From Bacteroidota bacterium (GTDB lineage Bacteria; Bacteroidota; Bacteroidia; B-17B0; Aurantibacillaceae), in the NCBI GenBank assembly GCA_023251755.1, contig JAHEYF010000049.1:1-32399 (forward strand): DNA of 32,399 bases, read 5' to 3'. Shown here piece after piece: positions 15,522 to 24,462 of the stretch; position 1 is the stretch's first letter, and each line of letters begins with the position of its first letter. Under the pieces are notes generated by a model. It was given only the letters and a program-made list of their open reading frames with translations. It made no database searches and had not been told where the DNA came from. A program made the position numbers and the translations under genes.

Positions 15522-17822
15522 ATGAAAAAATTAATTACAAATTTCAAAAAATTAAGCCTGGGCATCTTTGGCTTTGTTTTACTCACAGCCAATGCAGGTG
15601 CAACAACTTACACGGCCACGCAATCGGGCAATTGGTCCAGTGCTTTAACCTGGGGTGGTGCGGGCTCTCCGGGCAGTATTGTCGGCGCAATAGATAACGT
15701 TGTTGTTCCTTTGGGAATAACGGTTACCTTAGACATGGATGTAGCCATAAACAGTTTGGTATCATCCCTGAATGTTGCGGGTTCTTTAAACTCAACAAAC
15801 AATTCGTTAACCATTACGCAAGGCACTTTGCAGGGCACGGGAATTATGAATATGTATTTTGTTGAAATAGGCAGCTTAGGTTCAATGACTTTTAGCGGTA
15901 CTATAACTACAGGCCGTTTTGTAAATTCCGGGGCAACTATTGCCAATGCCAGCAATATAATTATTAACGATAGTTTAATTTTAAACAGTGGCAGCCTTGC
16001 TTTTAATACGGGCTCAACACTGGTGATGAATACCAATTCAAACATTAAAATTAATGCGGGTTCTATGAGTGTGAATAGCGGGGTTTTATCTGCCATTAAT
16101 ACCTATCATATAATTTATACCGGAAGTTCTAAAACTTCGGGTATTGAAACAGGCATATCTGCAGGTGCAAGCAATGTATGGATTAATTTGGCAGACAGTT
16201 CACAAATACTCAGCATGGGAAATAATGTGACCATTGCCGGAGTCTTACACCATACAATGGGTAAATTAGCTATAGGCGCTCATACCTTAAAATTAATGGG
16301 TGATTATATGGCAACAATAAACGGAAAAATACAGGCAGGTGCAACTTCCAGGTTGATACTTGCATCAGTAGTAAACCCTATTTCTTCAACTTTTATACTG
16401 ACTTCGTCCAGCCGGTTTAAATACCTCGAAGTAAATGTAAGCTCTATGACAATTGCAAACTTTAGCGGAAGCTTTTCTGTTGATAGTCTGTATTTAAAAA
16501 ATGGTTCTGCGGGTTTTACAACTGCCTCTGTACTTACTATTACCCCTAACGGACTATTAATTATCGAAAGTGGTTTGTTTTCTTTTGGAACGGGCAGTTT
16601 TGACGGGGCCAATGTTTATGGTGTATTGTATAAAGGAGTCAACAAAACTTCGGCATTCGAACTTTCGGGTGCAGGCTTGCAAAATGTTATGGTTGATTTG
16701 AGTACGGCTGCAAATGCAGTAAGTCTCAATACCAATTTAACCGTTACCGGAATGTTAACACTAAATAAAGGTTCTTTAAATCTCAATTCGCATAAAATCT
16801 ATTTAAAAGGTACTTATAGCAGCAAACCTACCGGCACCTTTCAGGGCAATGCTGCTTCAAGTATTTTTATAAACAACACTACTGCTGCATTTGGAGATAC
16901 GCTTTATTTTGCGGCGGCCTTTTCAACATTAGACAGTCTTTCTGTTAACACCCTATTGGCCAGCTGGGTATCTCTTGGCTCAGGTTTAACCGTAGGAAAC
17001 ATAACCTTGCTGAGAGGTGGACTTAAGCTGAACAGCGGTGACTTAACTATCAATACATCAGGTTCTGTTACCGGCTGTGATTCTACAAAATACATCCGCA
17101 CGGACGGAACCGGTTCGTTGGTGATGAATGTAAATATGTCTGCGCCTTATGTTGTATTTCCTGTAGGAACCAGTTTAAATTATTCGCCGGCAAGTTTGCA
17201 GGTTATAGCCGGTACATCCGGTTTATTTCGTGTAAATGTACAAAACGGTGTATGGACAAACGGAACAAGCGGGACCAATATGGCTTTAACTCAAAGTGTA
17301 GTAAACCGTACCTGGTATGTACAAGCACCTGCACAAACAGGCACTTTAAATGCAAACCTACAGGTGCAGTGGAAAGCTGTGGAAGAAATGAACAATTTTC
17401 ACAGAATGCAGGCTTTTATAAGCCATTACACCGCCTCTGCATGGGATGCAAGCCCTATTGCTTCGGCCACTTTAGTTAACGGGAGTTTTTATTCAATAAC
17501 ACGCACTAATCTTTCATCTTTCAGCCCGTTTGCGGTAGTTGATCAAAATGCGGTTACCGGAATTGAACAAACTGCTTCTACCGATGCTACATTAAATATA
17601 TACCCGAATCCTGCAACAAATACCGCCACTATTGATTTTAAAAATGTGGATGCAAAATCGCTTGAAATATACAATGAATTGGGAAGCAGAGTTTATTCAG
17701 GCAACGTACTTAATAAAGCCGGCTTGTATACAATTGATGTATCGGCTTTACCTGCCGGCATTTATTATGTAAAAGTTGCAACAACAGTTAATTTTGTCTT
17801 TAAAAAATTAATTGTATCCTAA
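15522..17822 (+). CDS. Large repetitive T9SS-exported surface protein
   Basis: 766 residues from ATG 15522; the frame open from 15471 is polar and precedes the signal peptide. Signal peptide to about residue 27 (LLTANAGA). TYTATQSGNWSSALTWGG...DNVVVPLGITVTLDMDV resembles the opening of G8-like surface domains. Residues of about 60-590 are low-complexity beta-solenoid-type sequence rich in S, T, N, G, with recurring phrases such as LNSGSLAFNTGS, INAGSMSVNSGVL and LNKGSLNLNSHKIYLKGTY. The end (about 690-766: LNIYPNPATNTATIDF ... LPAGIYYVKVATT) is a type A T9SS sorting domain. Expected to be an elongated cell-surface adhesin-like protein; no enzymatic motif is seen. It is a single gene with its own strong terminator. 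Confidence 0.85.
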   Translation: MKKLITNFKKLSLGIFGFVLLTANAGATTYTATQSGNWSSALTWGGAGSPGSIVGAIDNVVVPLGITVTLDMDVAINSLVSSLNVAGSLNSTNNSLTITQGTLQGTGIMNMYFVEIGSLGSMTFSGTITTGRFVNSGATIANASNIIINDSLILNSGSLAFNTGSTLVMNTNSNIKINAGSMSVNSGVLSAINTYHIIYTGSSKTSGIETGISAGASNVWINLADSSQILSMGNNVTIAGVLHHTMGKLAIGAHTLKLMGDYMATINGKIQAGATSRLILASVVNPISSTFILTSSSRFKYLEVNVSSMTIANFSGSFSVDSLYLKNGSAGFTTASVLTITPNGLLIIESGLFSFGTGSFDGANVYGVLYKGVNKTSAFELSGAGLQNVMVDLSTAANAVSLNTNLTVTGMLTLNKGSLNLNSHKIYLKGTYSSKPTGTFQGNAASSIFINNTTAAFGDTLYFAAAFSTLDSLSVNTLLASWVSLGSGLTVGNITLLRGGLKLNSGDLTINTSGSVTGCDSTKYIRTDGTGSLVMNVNMSAPYVVFPVGTSLNYSPASLQVIAGTSGLFRVNVQNGVWTNGTSGTNMALTQSVVNRTWYVQAPAQTGTLNANLQVQWKAVEEMNNFHRMQAFISHYTASAWDASPIASATLVNGSFYSITRTNLSSFSPFAVVDQNAVTGIEQTASTDATLNIYPNPATNTATIDFKNVDAKSLEIYNELGSRVYSGNVLNKAGLYTIDVSALPAGIYYVKVATTVNFVFKKLIVS

Positions 17823-17849
17823 GCAAACAATAAATAAAAGGTCTTTACA

Positions 17850-17886
17850 AAAAAGTGTCTGGGTTAAAATAACCCAGACACTTTTT
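17850..17886. terminator. 17-bp perfect hairpin terminator between convergent genes
   Basis: 17850-17866 and 17870-17886 pair perfectly (AAAAAGTGTCTGGGTTA with its complement) over a 3-nt loop. With an A-run on one side and a T-run on the other it should work in both directions. Confidence 0.92.
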
Positions 17887-17920
17887 ATTTTAGATATAAA
17901 AGAAGAGGGGCTTTAACCCG

Positions 17921-17965
17921 CATCTCAATTCTCATGTCTCAATACTAACATCTCACTACTCACAT
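17921..17965. repeat. TCTCAATACT word array abutting the permease stop codon
   Basis: CATCTCAATTCTCATG, TCTCAATACT (17937-17946), ACATCTCACTACT and CACATCT run without a break into the stop codon (17966-17968) of the minus-strand permease gene. It closely resembles 21631-21675. Confidence 0.8.
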
Positions 17966-19174
17966 CTAATCCCTCCATTTCATCTTCGCAAGGTTCCTCA
18001 GCGATAAAAACACAGAAACCGCATTGAATGCAAGTAATACGCAAGCCAATACTACACCCGTATAACAAACATTGGCAGACAGTCCCGCTTCAATTTCAAA
18101 TCCTTTGCCGGCCATTAAGGTGATAAAAAAGGATTTGCCATAATGCAAGCCTGTTAAAGCAAGTATAAATACAAACACAAATACAAATAGATAAAACAAA
18201 AAGTACTTTTGCCACAACAATGTATAATTGTAACCTAACTTAATGAGCGTTTGCAGTTCGTATACCGAACGGTTAATAATGAGTTGGGAGTATTGCACAA
18301 AGCTAAGCAGGGACATTACTATAATGACCCCGCCAATACCGAGGCAAATGTTGACGATGATTCTTAACAGGGAATTGAGTTTGCTGTTCTTCAGGTTTTC
18401 TTCATTTGTTTCGTAACCATTGTCGGCCAGAAATTGCTGAAGTTCGGGCGACGAAGGGTCTTTGGTGCTTATAATTAAACGCGAGGGTTTTTTACGGGCT
18501 TTAGTCCCGAAGGCAGCATTCGCATAATCTAAAAAAGCGCCCGGCACCAATATGGTATTAATGCGGTTGCTGAAGCCTGCTACATGGGCCTTCAATACTT
18601 CTTCCTTTCCGTTGCCGGATATTTTAATTTTGAAGGAGGCCAGCGACACTGTTTTTTTGGAAAGCTGGGGCAGACCCTGGCTGGGGGCAAAACCAAAATT
18701 GTACATATTCATATAATCGGAGGGGACAATAATGGGAACGGTGTTATCGCCTTCTTTCCAGTTCCAGTCGGATGGCTTTATGTCTATAAAAGCGTTGGGT
18801 AAAGCTTCAAAAAACAAATCAGTGTAAAGGGGCGGAAAGTCCGGACTCTCATTCGGGTCGATAAATGCTTTGGCGCTAAACAAACCGGCCTTGAACTCAC
18901 CAAGGCTTTCGGTAAAAGGCTGGGCTTTTATTTTTTCCATCTCCTGGTCCGAAAATTCTGTACTCGCTAAAGCAAGGGTATTAAAAACAGACACTTCTTT
19001 GTTCACCACCACATAATGCGAACTCAGCATATCGTCGCCCCCATTCAGCACAGCTCTAATGTCTTCATACACCTGGAAGGAACCCAGCAGGAGCAACATA
19101 CCAAACACGGCCCCAAACACCGCTAATAAAAGCTGTGCTGGTTTTTGTTTTTTTAAAATGAGTTGAACAAGCAT
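17966..19174 (-). CDS. ABC transporter permease, FtsX/MacB-like
   Basis: 402 residues. One N-terminal membrane helix (about 15-38: LLLAVFGAVFGMLLLLGSF), a large extracytoplasmic domain (about 40-270), then three helices (about 272-300, 325-350, 370-395) of the FtsX-like permease domain. Such permeases do mechanotransmission or lipoprotein/peptide release rather than ordinary solute transport. It starts 3 nt after the stop of the ABC ATPase gene, which in turn follows a DUF4836 gene by 1 nt, so the three form an operon read 21452 to 17966. Substrate unknown. Its stop codon lies directly on a word-repeat array. Confidence 0.85.
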   Translation of the reverse strand: MLVQLILKKQKPAQLLLAVFGAVFGMLLLLGSFQVYEDIRAVLNGGDDMLSSHYVVVNKEVSVFNTLALASTEFSDQEMEKIKAQPFTESLGEFKAGLFSAKAFIDPNESPDFPPLYTDLFFEALPNAFIDIKPSDWNWKEGDNTVPIIVPSDYMNMYNFGFAPSQGLPQLSKKTVSLASFKIKISGNGKEEVLKAHVAGFSNRINTILVPGAFLDYANAAFGTKARKKPSRLIISTKDPSSPELQQFLADNGYETNEENLKNSKLNSLLRIIVNICLGIGGVIIVMSLLSFVQYSQLIINRSVYELQTLIKLGYNYTLLWQKYFLFYLFVFVFVFILALTGLHYGKSFFITLMAGKGFEIEAGLSANVCYTGVVLACVLLAFNAVSVFLSLRNLAKMKWRD

Positions 19175-19177
19175 AAT

Positions 19178-19822
19178 TTAAACACTAATGGAACTGGTGT
19201 ATGGAAAATAGCTGTTGCGTGAAAGGCTGGTGATAACAAGGGCTGCTTTGTTTTTTGAGCATTCTTCCTGTATCAGGGCCGAAGCCAACTGAATGTTGTT
19301 TTCGTCAATGTGGCTAAAGGGTTCATCCATTAATAAAAACGAAAAAGGTTGCACCAAAGCCCTAACAATGGCCACGCGCTGTTGTTGGCCCAGCGATAAT
19401 AGTCCGCATTTTTTACCGAGCTTATCACCAATGCCCAAACGCTTAACCATGTCTTTTATTTCTTCTTCTGTCTTAATCGGTTGCAGCCTGTGTTTAATGA
19501 GTATGTTTTCGAAGGCTGTTAATTGTGGAAAAAGCAAGAGGTCCTGGAAGACCACAGACAAAAATTGTTGCCGGATGAGGGCCCATTTTGCAAGGGAAAA
19601 GGATTGGGTGTTTTCGTTGTCGAATTTAACGGTACCGGTATAGTCTGTACGCAGACCATAAATAGAGGAGACCAATGTTGTTTTGCCGGTACCCGAAGGG
19701 GCGCAGACTAAGCACTGGTCTCCTGCATCAATGGTACATTCTTTTCCCCATACACTGTCTTTGTTTAAAATATTATCGTGCAGGGGTATTGGAATGACCT
19801 TATCTAAAACAATTGATTTCAA
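19178..19822 (-). CDS. ABC transporter ATP-binding protein (LolD/MacB-like) with atypical H-loop
   Basis: 214 residues. It powers the FtsX-like permease encoded next. Walker A is APSGTGKTT (about 41-49), Q-loop VVFQDLLLFPQL, signature LSLGQQQRVAIVRAL and Walker B FLLMDEPFSHID. The position of the usual H-loop histidine (VTH) reads VITSLSR, so the conserved His is replaced by Ser, and the protein stops about 15 residues later. The start is TTG (19820-19822), one base after the DUF4836 stop. No ATG lies suitably near, which suggests translation coupled to the preceding gene. Slow or signal-like ATP turnover would be the expected effect of the H-loop change (inference). Confidence 0.87.
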   Translation of the reverse strand: MKSIVLDKVIPIPLHDNILNKDSVWGKECTIDAGDQCLVCAPSGTGKTTLVSSIYGLRTDYTGTVKFDNENTQSFSLAKWALIRQQFLSVVFQDLLLFPQLTAFENILIKHRLQPIKTEEEIKDMVKRLGIGDKLGKKCGLLSLGQQQRVAIVRALVQPFSFLLMDEPFSHIDENNIQLASALIQEECSKNKAALVITSLSRNSYFPYTSSISV

Positions 19823-19823
19823 C

Positions 19824-21452
19824 TTATGGTTTGGGTACTAATTCGTCCGAAATCAGTATTAAACGCATTAAGCTGTTTCCTTCGCCGGGTGTAAACAACA
19901 ACTCCGAAGAGGATTTAAAACTGCTTCCTTTGGCGCTAAGGCTTTCAAAGTTTTTCATTATGTTGTTAAATTTCGCATAAGCTTCTTCGCCGTTCAGCAT
20001 TTTAAACATTTCCAGTAATTCTTTTGGGTAATGACTAATGTTCAGGTCAAAATAAACAGTGGTGGGATTAGCCGTAACCATTGATTTAACAGGCTCGGCT
20101 ACTTCTTTAAACCCTTTTTGGCTGTACAACTGAGAAGCAATGTTTTTTCCATTGGTAAAGGTAAAGCCTTTAGGGGTTTCAACCATGTATACATTCAAAA
20201 AGCCTGTTGGTACGGTGTAATATCCTTCTTCATTTTTTGGAAGGCCCAAAGCAGCAATTACTTTCTCGGCTGCTTTTTTATCGCCCACCGAAGCTGATAA
20301 AGACAAAGAAGGCAATTTAGGCTGAGGAGGATTGGCATAGGCCGCCATAGGGTCGGCTGGGTTCAGGGAAGCTGTTAAGGGGGCTGGTTCAGGGTGGATA
20401 ATGGCATCAAAATCAATGAGTGCAAGACTAATTTCCCCGGTCAGTAAATTTTGAAGTTCGGCATCGTTTAAACCGAAACGCATTTTTAAACTATTGATTA
20501 CCTCGGCCACCATTGTATTAGCAGACATAGAAGCCAGGAATTTTTTGAAGTCTACCGAAAAAGCCATAAGGGCATACACCTTGTCGGGCGATATGGTTTT
20601 AATGTGGTCCTTGCTTAAACCATTGGCTGCAAAATAATTTATTTTCTCAAAGGCTTCCTTGTCTTTAATGGTACTTTCTATTTCAACAGCTACCCTCTTC
20701 TCTTCAAAATTTAAAGTACCGTACATGCTCGATCCTTTTAAAGCATCCATGCTTCCTTTGTTATACATAGGATTGGAAGCAGCTCCTTTTTCAACTAATT
20801 TTGTTATTCCTTCGTAATTCACAAAGGCAGCCATGTCAAAGGCTTTTTCATTTAATTTTTGAAAATCTTCATTGGCTAAAATAGACTCGTCTTTTTTCTG
20901 GTTCATTAACGTTTCACAGGTTTTGGCAATGTTCACGGTGTCCTGCGATCCGAATACCAGGGCCGATTCTTTGTTCCAGGCAATCAGCAATCCGCTTTCT
21001 ATTTTCACACTTTTATAAGAGCCTTTGTCTTCGATGGGGCTTTTTATTTCAGCTTTTTTTATGGTTTCTTCAAAACCTGAAGCGCTTAATAAATGAGCCA
21101 CTACACCGCCCGAAAAATCATTTTCTTTTTCAGCTACTGCAAAAAAACAAAGTTTCGAAAAAGGATCAAGTCCCGAACTGGCCGGGTCTTTTAACACTTC
21201 GCCCATCGGTTCTTTTTTATCGCTTTTCTTTTTTTGTTCCTCTAAGTATTTCCATACTTTAAGGTTTTTTACTTTTTCCATATCGAGTTTAGAAGCAAGG
21301 CTTTTAAAATCGACTACCCCCACAAAGCCTGCATTTTTAGGCACAAGCGCCAGGTGCCCCGACGAGCCTTTGAATACCAAGAAAACGTAAGCTGCAACAC
21401 CTGTTATTGCAACTACAATAAAACCAAGCGTAATTTTTAATCCTTTAGACAT
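19824..21452 (-). CDS. DUF4836-family membrane-anchored protein
   Basis: 542 residues. One N-terminal membrane helix (about 7-28: ITLGFIVVAITGVAAYVFLVF), then a large soluble domain beginning SGHLALVPKNAGFVGVVDFKSLASKLD. This opening, in which the protein is predicted to lie outside the inner membrane, matches DUF4836 proteins of Bacteroidota. No catalytic motif is recognised, and the family's function is not established. It is the first gene of a three-gene operon with an ABC ATPase (1 nt after it) and an FtsX-like permease, so it may be the client or sensor of that transporter. It has no lipobox; the anchor is the helix. Confidence 0.75.
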   Translation of the reverse strand: MSKGLKITLGFIVVAITGVAAYVFLVFKGSSGHLALVPKNAGFVGVVDFKSLASKLDMEKVKNLKVWKYLEEQKKKSDKKEPMGEVLKDPASSGLDPFSKLCFFAVAEKENDFSGGVVAHLLSASGFEETIKKAEIKSPIEDKGSYKSVKIESGLLIAWNKESALVFGSQDTVNIAKTCETLMNQKKDESILANEDFQKLNEKAFDMAAFVNYEGITKLVEKGAASNPMYNKGSMDALKGSSMYGTLNFEEKRVAVEIESTIKDKEAFEKINYFAANGLSKDHIKTISPDKVYALMAFSVDFKKFLASMSANTMVAEVINSLKMRFGLNDAELQNLLTGEISLALIDFDAIIHPEPAPLTASLNPADPMAAYANPPQPKLPSLSLSASVGDKKAAEKVIAALGLPKNEEGYYTVPTGFLNVYMVETPKGFTFTNGKNIASQLYSQKGFKEVAEPVKSMVTANPTTVYFDLNISHYPKELLEMFKMLNGEEAYAKFNNIMKNFESLSAKGSSFKSSSELLFTPGEGNSLMRLILISDELVPKP

Positions 21453-21491
21453 GTTGTTTTTGTTATTGATTTATATTAAGTTAAAAGTTAG

Positions 21492-21575
21492 AAGTTAAAA
21501 GCCAAGAGCCAAAAGCACGATCACGGTTACGATTAAATTCTCGGTGTTGTATATAAATAGTTTAAGTTAAAAGAT
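21492..21575 (+). repeat. Dispersed ~95-bp intergenic repeat, copy 2
   Basis: Same 25-bp core as 11783-11807, followed by matching GAT-ACGGTT-CGATT and ATAAATAGTTTAAGTT segments. It is located between ispG and the DUF4836 start. Confidence 0.75.
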
Positions 21576-21630
21576 TGACCCCGAAAAACTATGCAAGTTA
21601 AAACATTCCTTTCGAATGAGAAAATCCCAG

Positions 21631-21675
21631 GGTCTCAATACTCCCATCTAATATCTCAATACTCACATCTCATTA
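21631..21675. repeat. TCTCAATACT word array abutting the ispG stop codon
   Basis: TCTCAATACT at 21633-21642 and 21654-21663, separated by CCCATCTAATA and followed by CACATCTCATTA, runs directly into the ispG stop (21676-21678). Confidence 0.82.
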
Positions 21676-23607
<1,932 letters not shown>

Positions 23608-23627
23608 GTATCGCTGATTTTATCCCG

Positions 23628-23635
23628 CAAAATTA
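23628..23635 (-). promoter_or_regulatory. Possible ispG -7 box
   Basis: CAAAATTA on the plus strand reads TAATTTTG on the minus strand, fitting TAnnTTTG, 20 nt before the ispG ATG. No clear -33 box. Confidence 0.4.
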
Positions 23636-23732
23636 AACATAAAAGCCGGGATTTTTAGCTTTATAAAGAAGTAAGAAAGTAAGAAGGTGAGAGTGTGAGA
23701 AGAATGGGCCACCGGCTGGCACGGACTTGGAG

Positions 23733-24029
23733 TTATTTCTTTGTGTAGCGCTTCTTGGGATGACGGCCTGCGAAAACTACTTTGTACACATATACGGTTT
23801 GCCCTTCTATTTCGTAGACAATATGATATGGATAAGGCTTGATTAATACGGTACGGAAGCTCTTGTGTTTTTTCTGATAGAGTAATGCATTACTGCAAAG
23901 GGCTTCCACTTGTTTTTCCCACAAGTCGAGGAAGCGAAGACCAAGGCCTTCCCGAAGATCTTCATAATAGCGAACTGTATCAGCAAGGTCTTGCCGGGCT
24001 GTTGGCTGAATGTCAAGGTGAAATTTCAC
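23733..24029 (-). CDS. RelE/ParE-family toxin
   Basis: 98 residues, the usual toxin length. The opening FHLDIQPTARQDLADTVRYYEDLREGLGLRFLD and the end PYHIVYEIEGQTVYVYKVVFAGRHPKK are typical of the ParE/RelE-like plasmid stabilisation fold. ParE-type members poison DNA gyrase and RelE-type members cleave mRNA; which applies cannot be decided here. Start is GTG at 24029, overlapping the antitoxin stop by 4 nt (GTGA), as in most toxin-antitoxin operons with the antitoxin first. The pair sits in the accessory stretch beside a KAP NTPase. There is no sign of truncation, so the toxin may be active. Confidence 0.85.
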   Translation of the reverse strand: MKFHLDIQPTARQDLADTVRYYEDLREGLGLRFLDLWEKQVEALCSNALLYQKKHKSFRTVLIKPYPYHIVYEIEGQTVYVYKVVFAGRHPKKRYTKK

Positions 24030-24259
24030 TTTTTAATTTTGCTTAAGGCATATTTTCTTACTTCGGCCACGGTATATGATTTTGTTTTACCGGCTTTGCG
24101 AAGTTGCCGAAGCTCATCAAGTTCTTCTTTTATCTCTTCGCTTAATTCATAATCTTTTTCATCCTGGCTTAACAGATAGGAAACTTCTTTCAGAATATGT
24201 TCATCCTCGGTAAGAAAAAGCCGTTGTGCAATTTCTATTTTTTGCTGCGCTTTTTTCAT
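24026..24259 (-). CDS. Antitoxin of a ParE/RelE-type module
   Basis: 77 residues, highly charged and helical (KIEIAQRLFLTEDEHILKEVSYLL, then SEEIKEELDELRQLRKAGKTKSYTVAEVRKYA). The C-terminal YTVAEVRKYA segment resembles the toxin-binding tail of addiction-module antitoxins paired with this ParE subgroup. There is no recognisable ribbon-helix-helix or HTH DNA-binding domain at the N-terminus. It precedes and overlaps the toxin gene by 4 nt. Upstream lies a 203-bp gap containing a MITE-like insertion, so the promoter probably lies in the AT-rich 24260-24312 segment. Confidence 0.8.
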   Translation of the reverse strand: MKKAQQKIEIAQRLFLTEDEHILKEVSYLLSQDEKDYELSEEIKEELDELRQLRKAGKTKSYTVAEVRKYALSKIKK

Positions 24260-24312
24260 AATGATTCAATTGTGTTGTATAAAAATAGTGAATTTTCACT
24301 TAGTGTTGAAAT

Positions 24313-24437
24313 AGGTTATTTTTGTTACCCGGTAGCCGAGGATAGGAAGAATGTACGCACGGATGCCCTCTCCCAGTTGCACACACAATATCAAGCACCT
24401 ACGAATAACGGAATTTCTGGGTGAACAGGTTATTTTT
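24313..24437. mobile_element. MITE-like 103-bp insertion flanked by 11-bp direct repeats
   Basis: AGGTTATTTTT occurs at 24313-24323 and 24427-24437. Between the copies lies a distinctly more GC-rich segment (24324-24426) whose ends are imperfect inverted repeats, GTTACCC at the left and GGGTGAAC at the right (one extra base). This layout, target duplication / inverted ends / no coding capacity, fits a miniature inverted-repeat element or a decayed insertion sequence. No transposase in the window has matching ends. Confidence 0.45.
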
Positions 24438-24462
24438 TCATAATCTTCGGCCATTTTTACAT

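Noticed and set aside
17921..21675. CRISPR array from regularly repeated TCTCAATACT words
   Set aside because: Repeats are about 10 bp, irregularly spaced and degenerate with no unique spacers, and there are no cas genes.
24324..24426. Group II intron domain V remnant
   Set aside because: It contains AGCCG and a later CGGAT, but the expected stem does not fold without mismatches and no intron-encoded protein is present. The flanking duplication and inverted ends fit a MITE-like element better.
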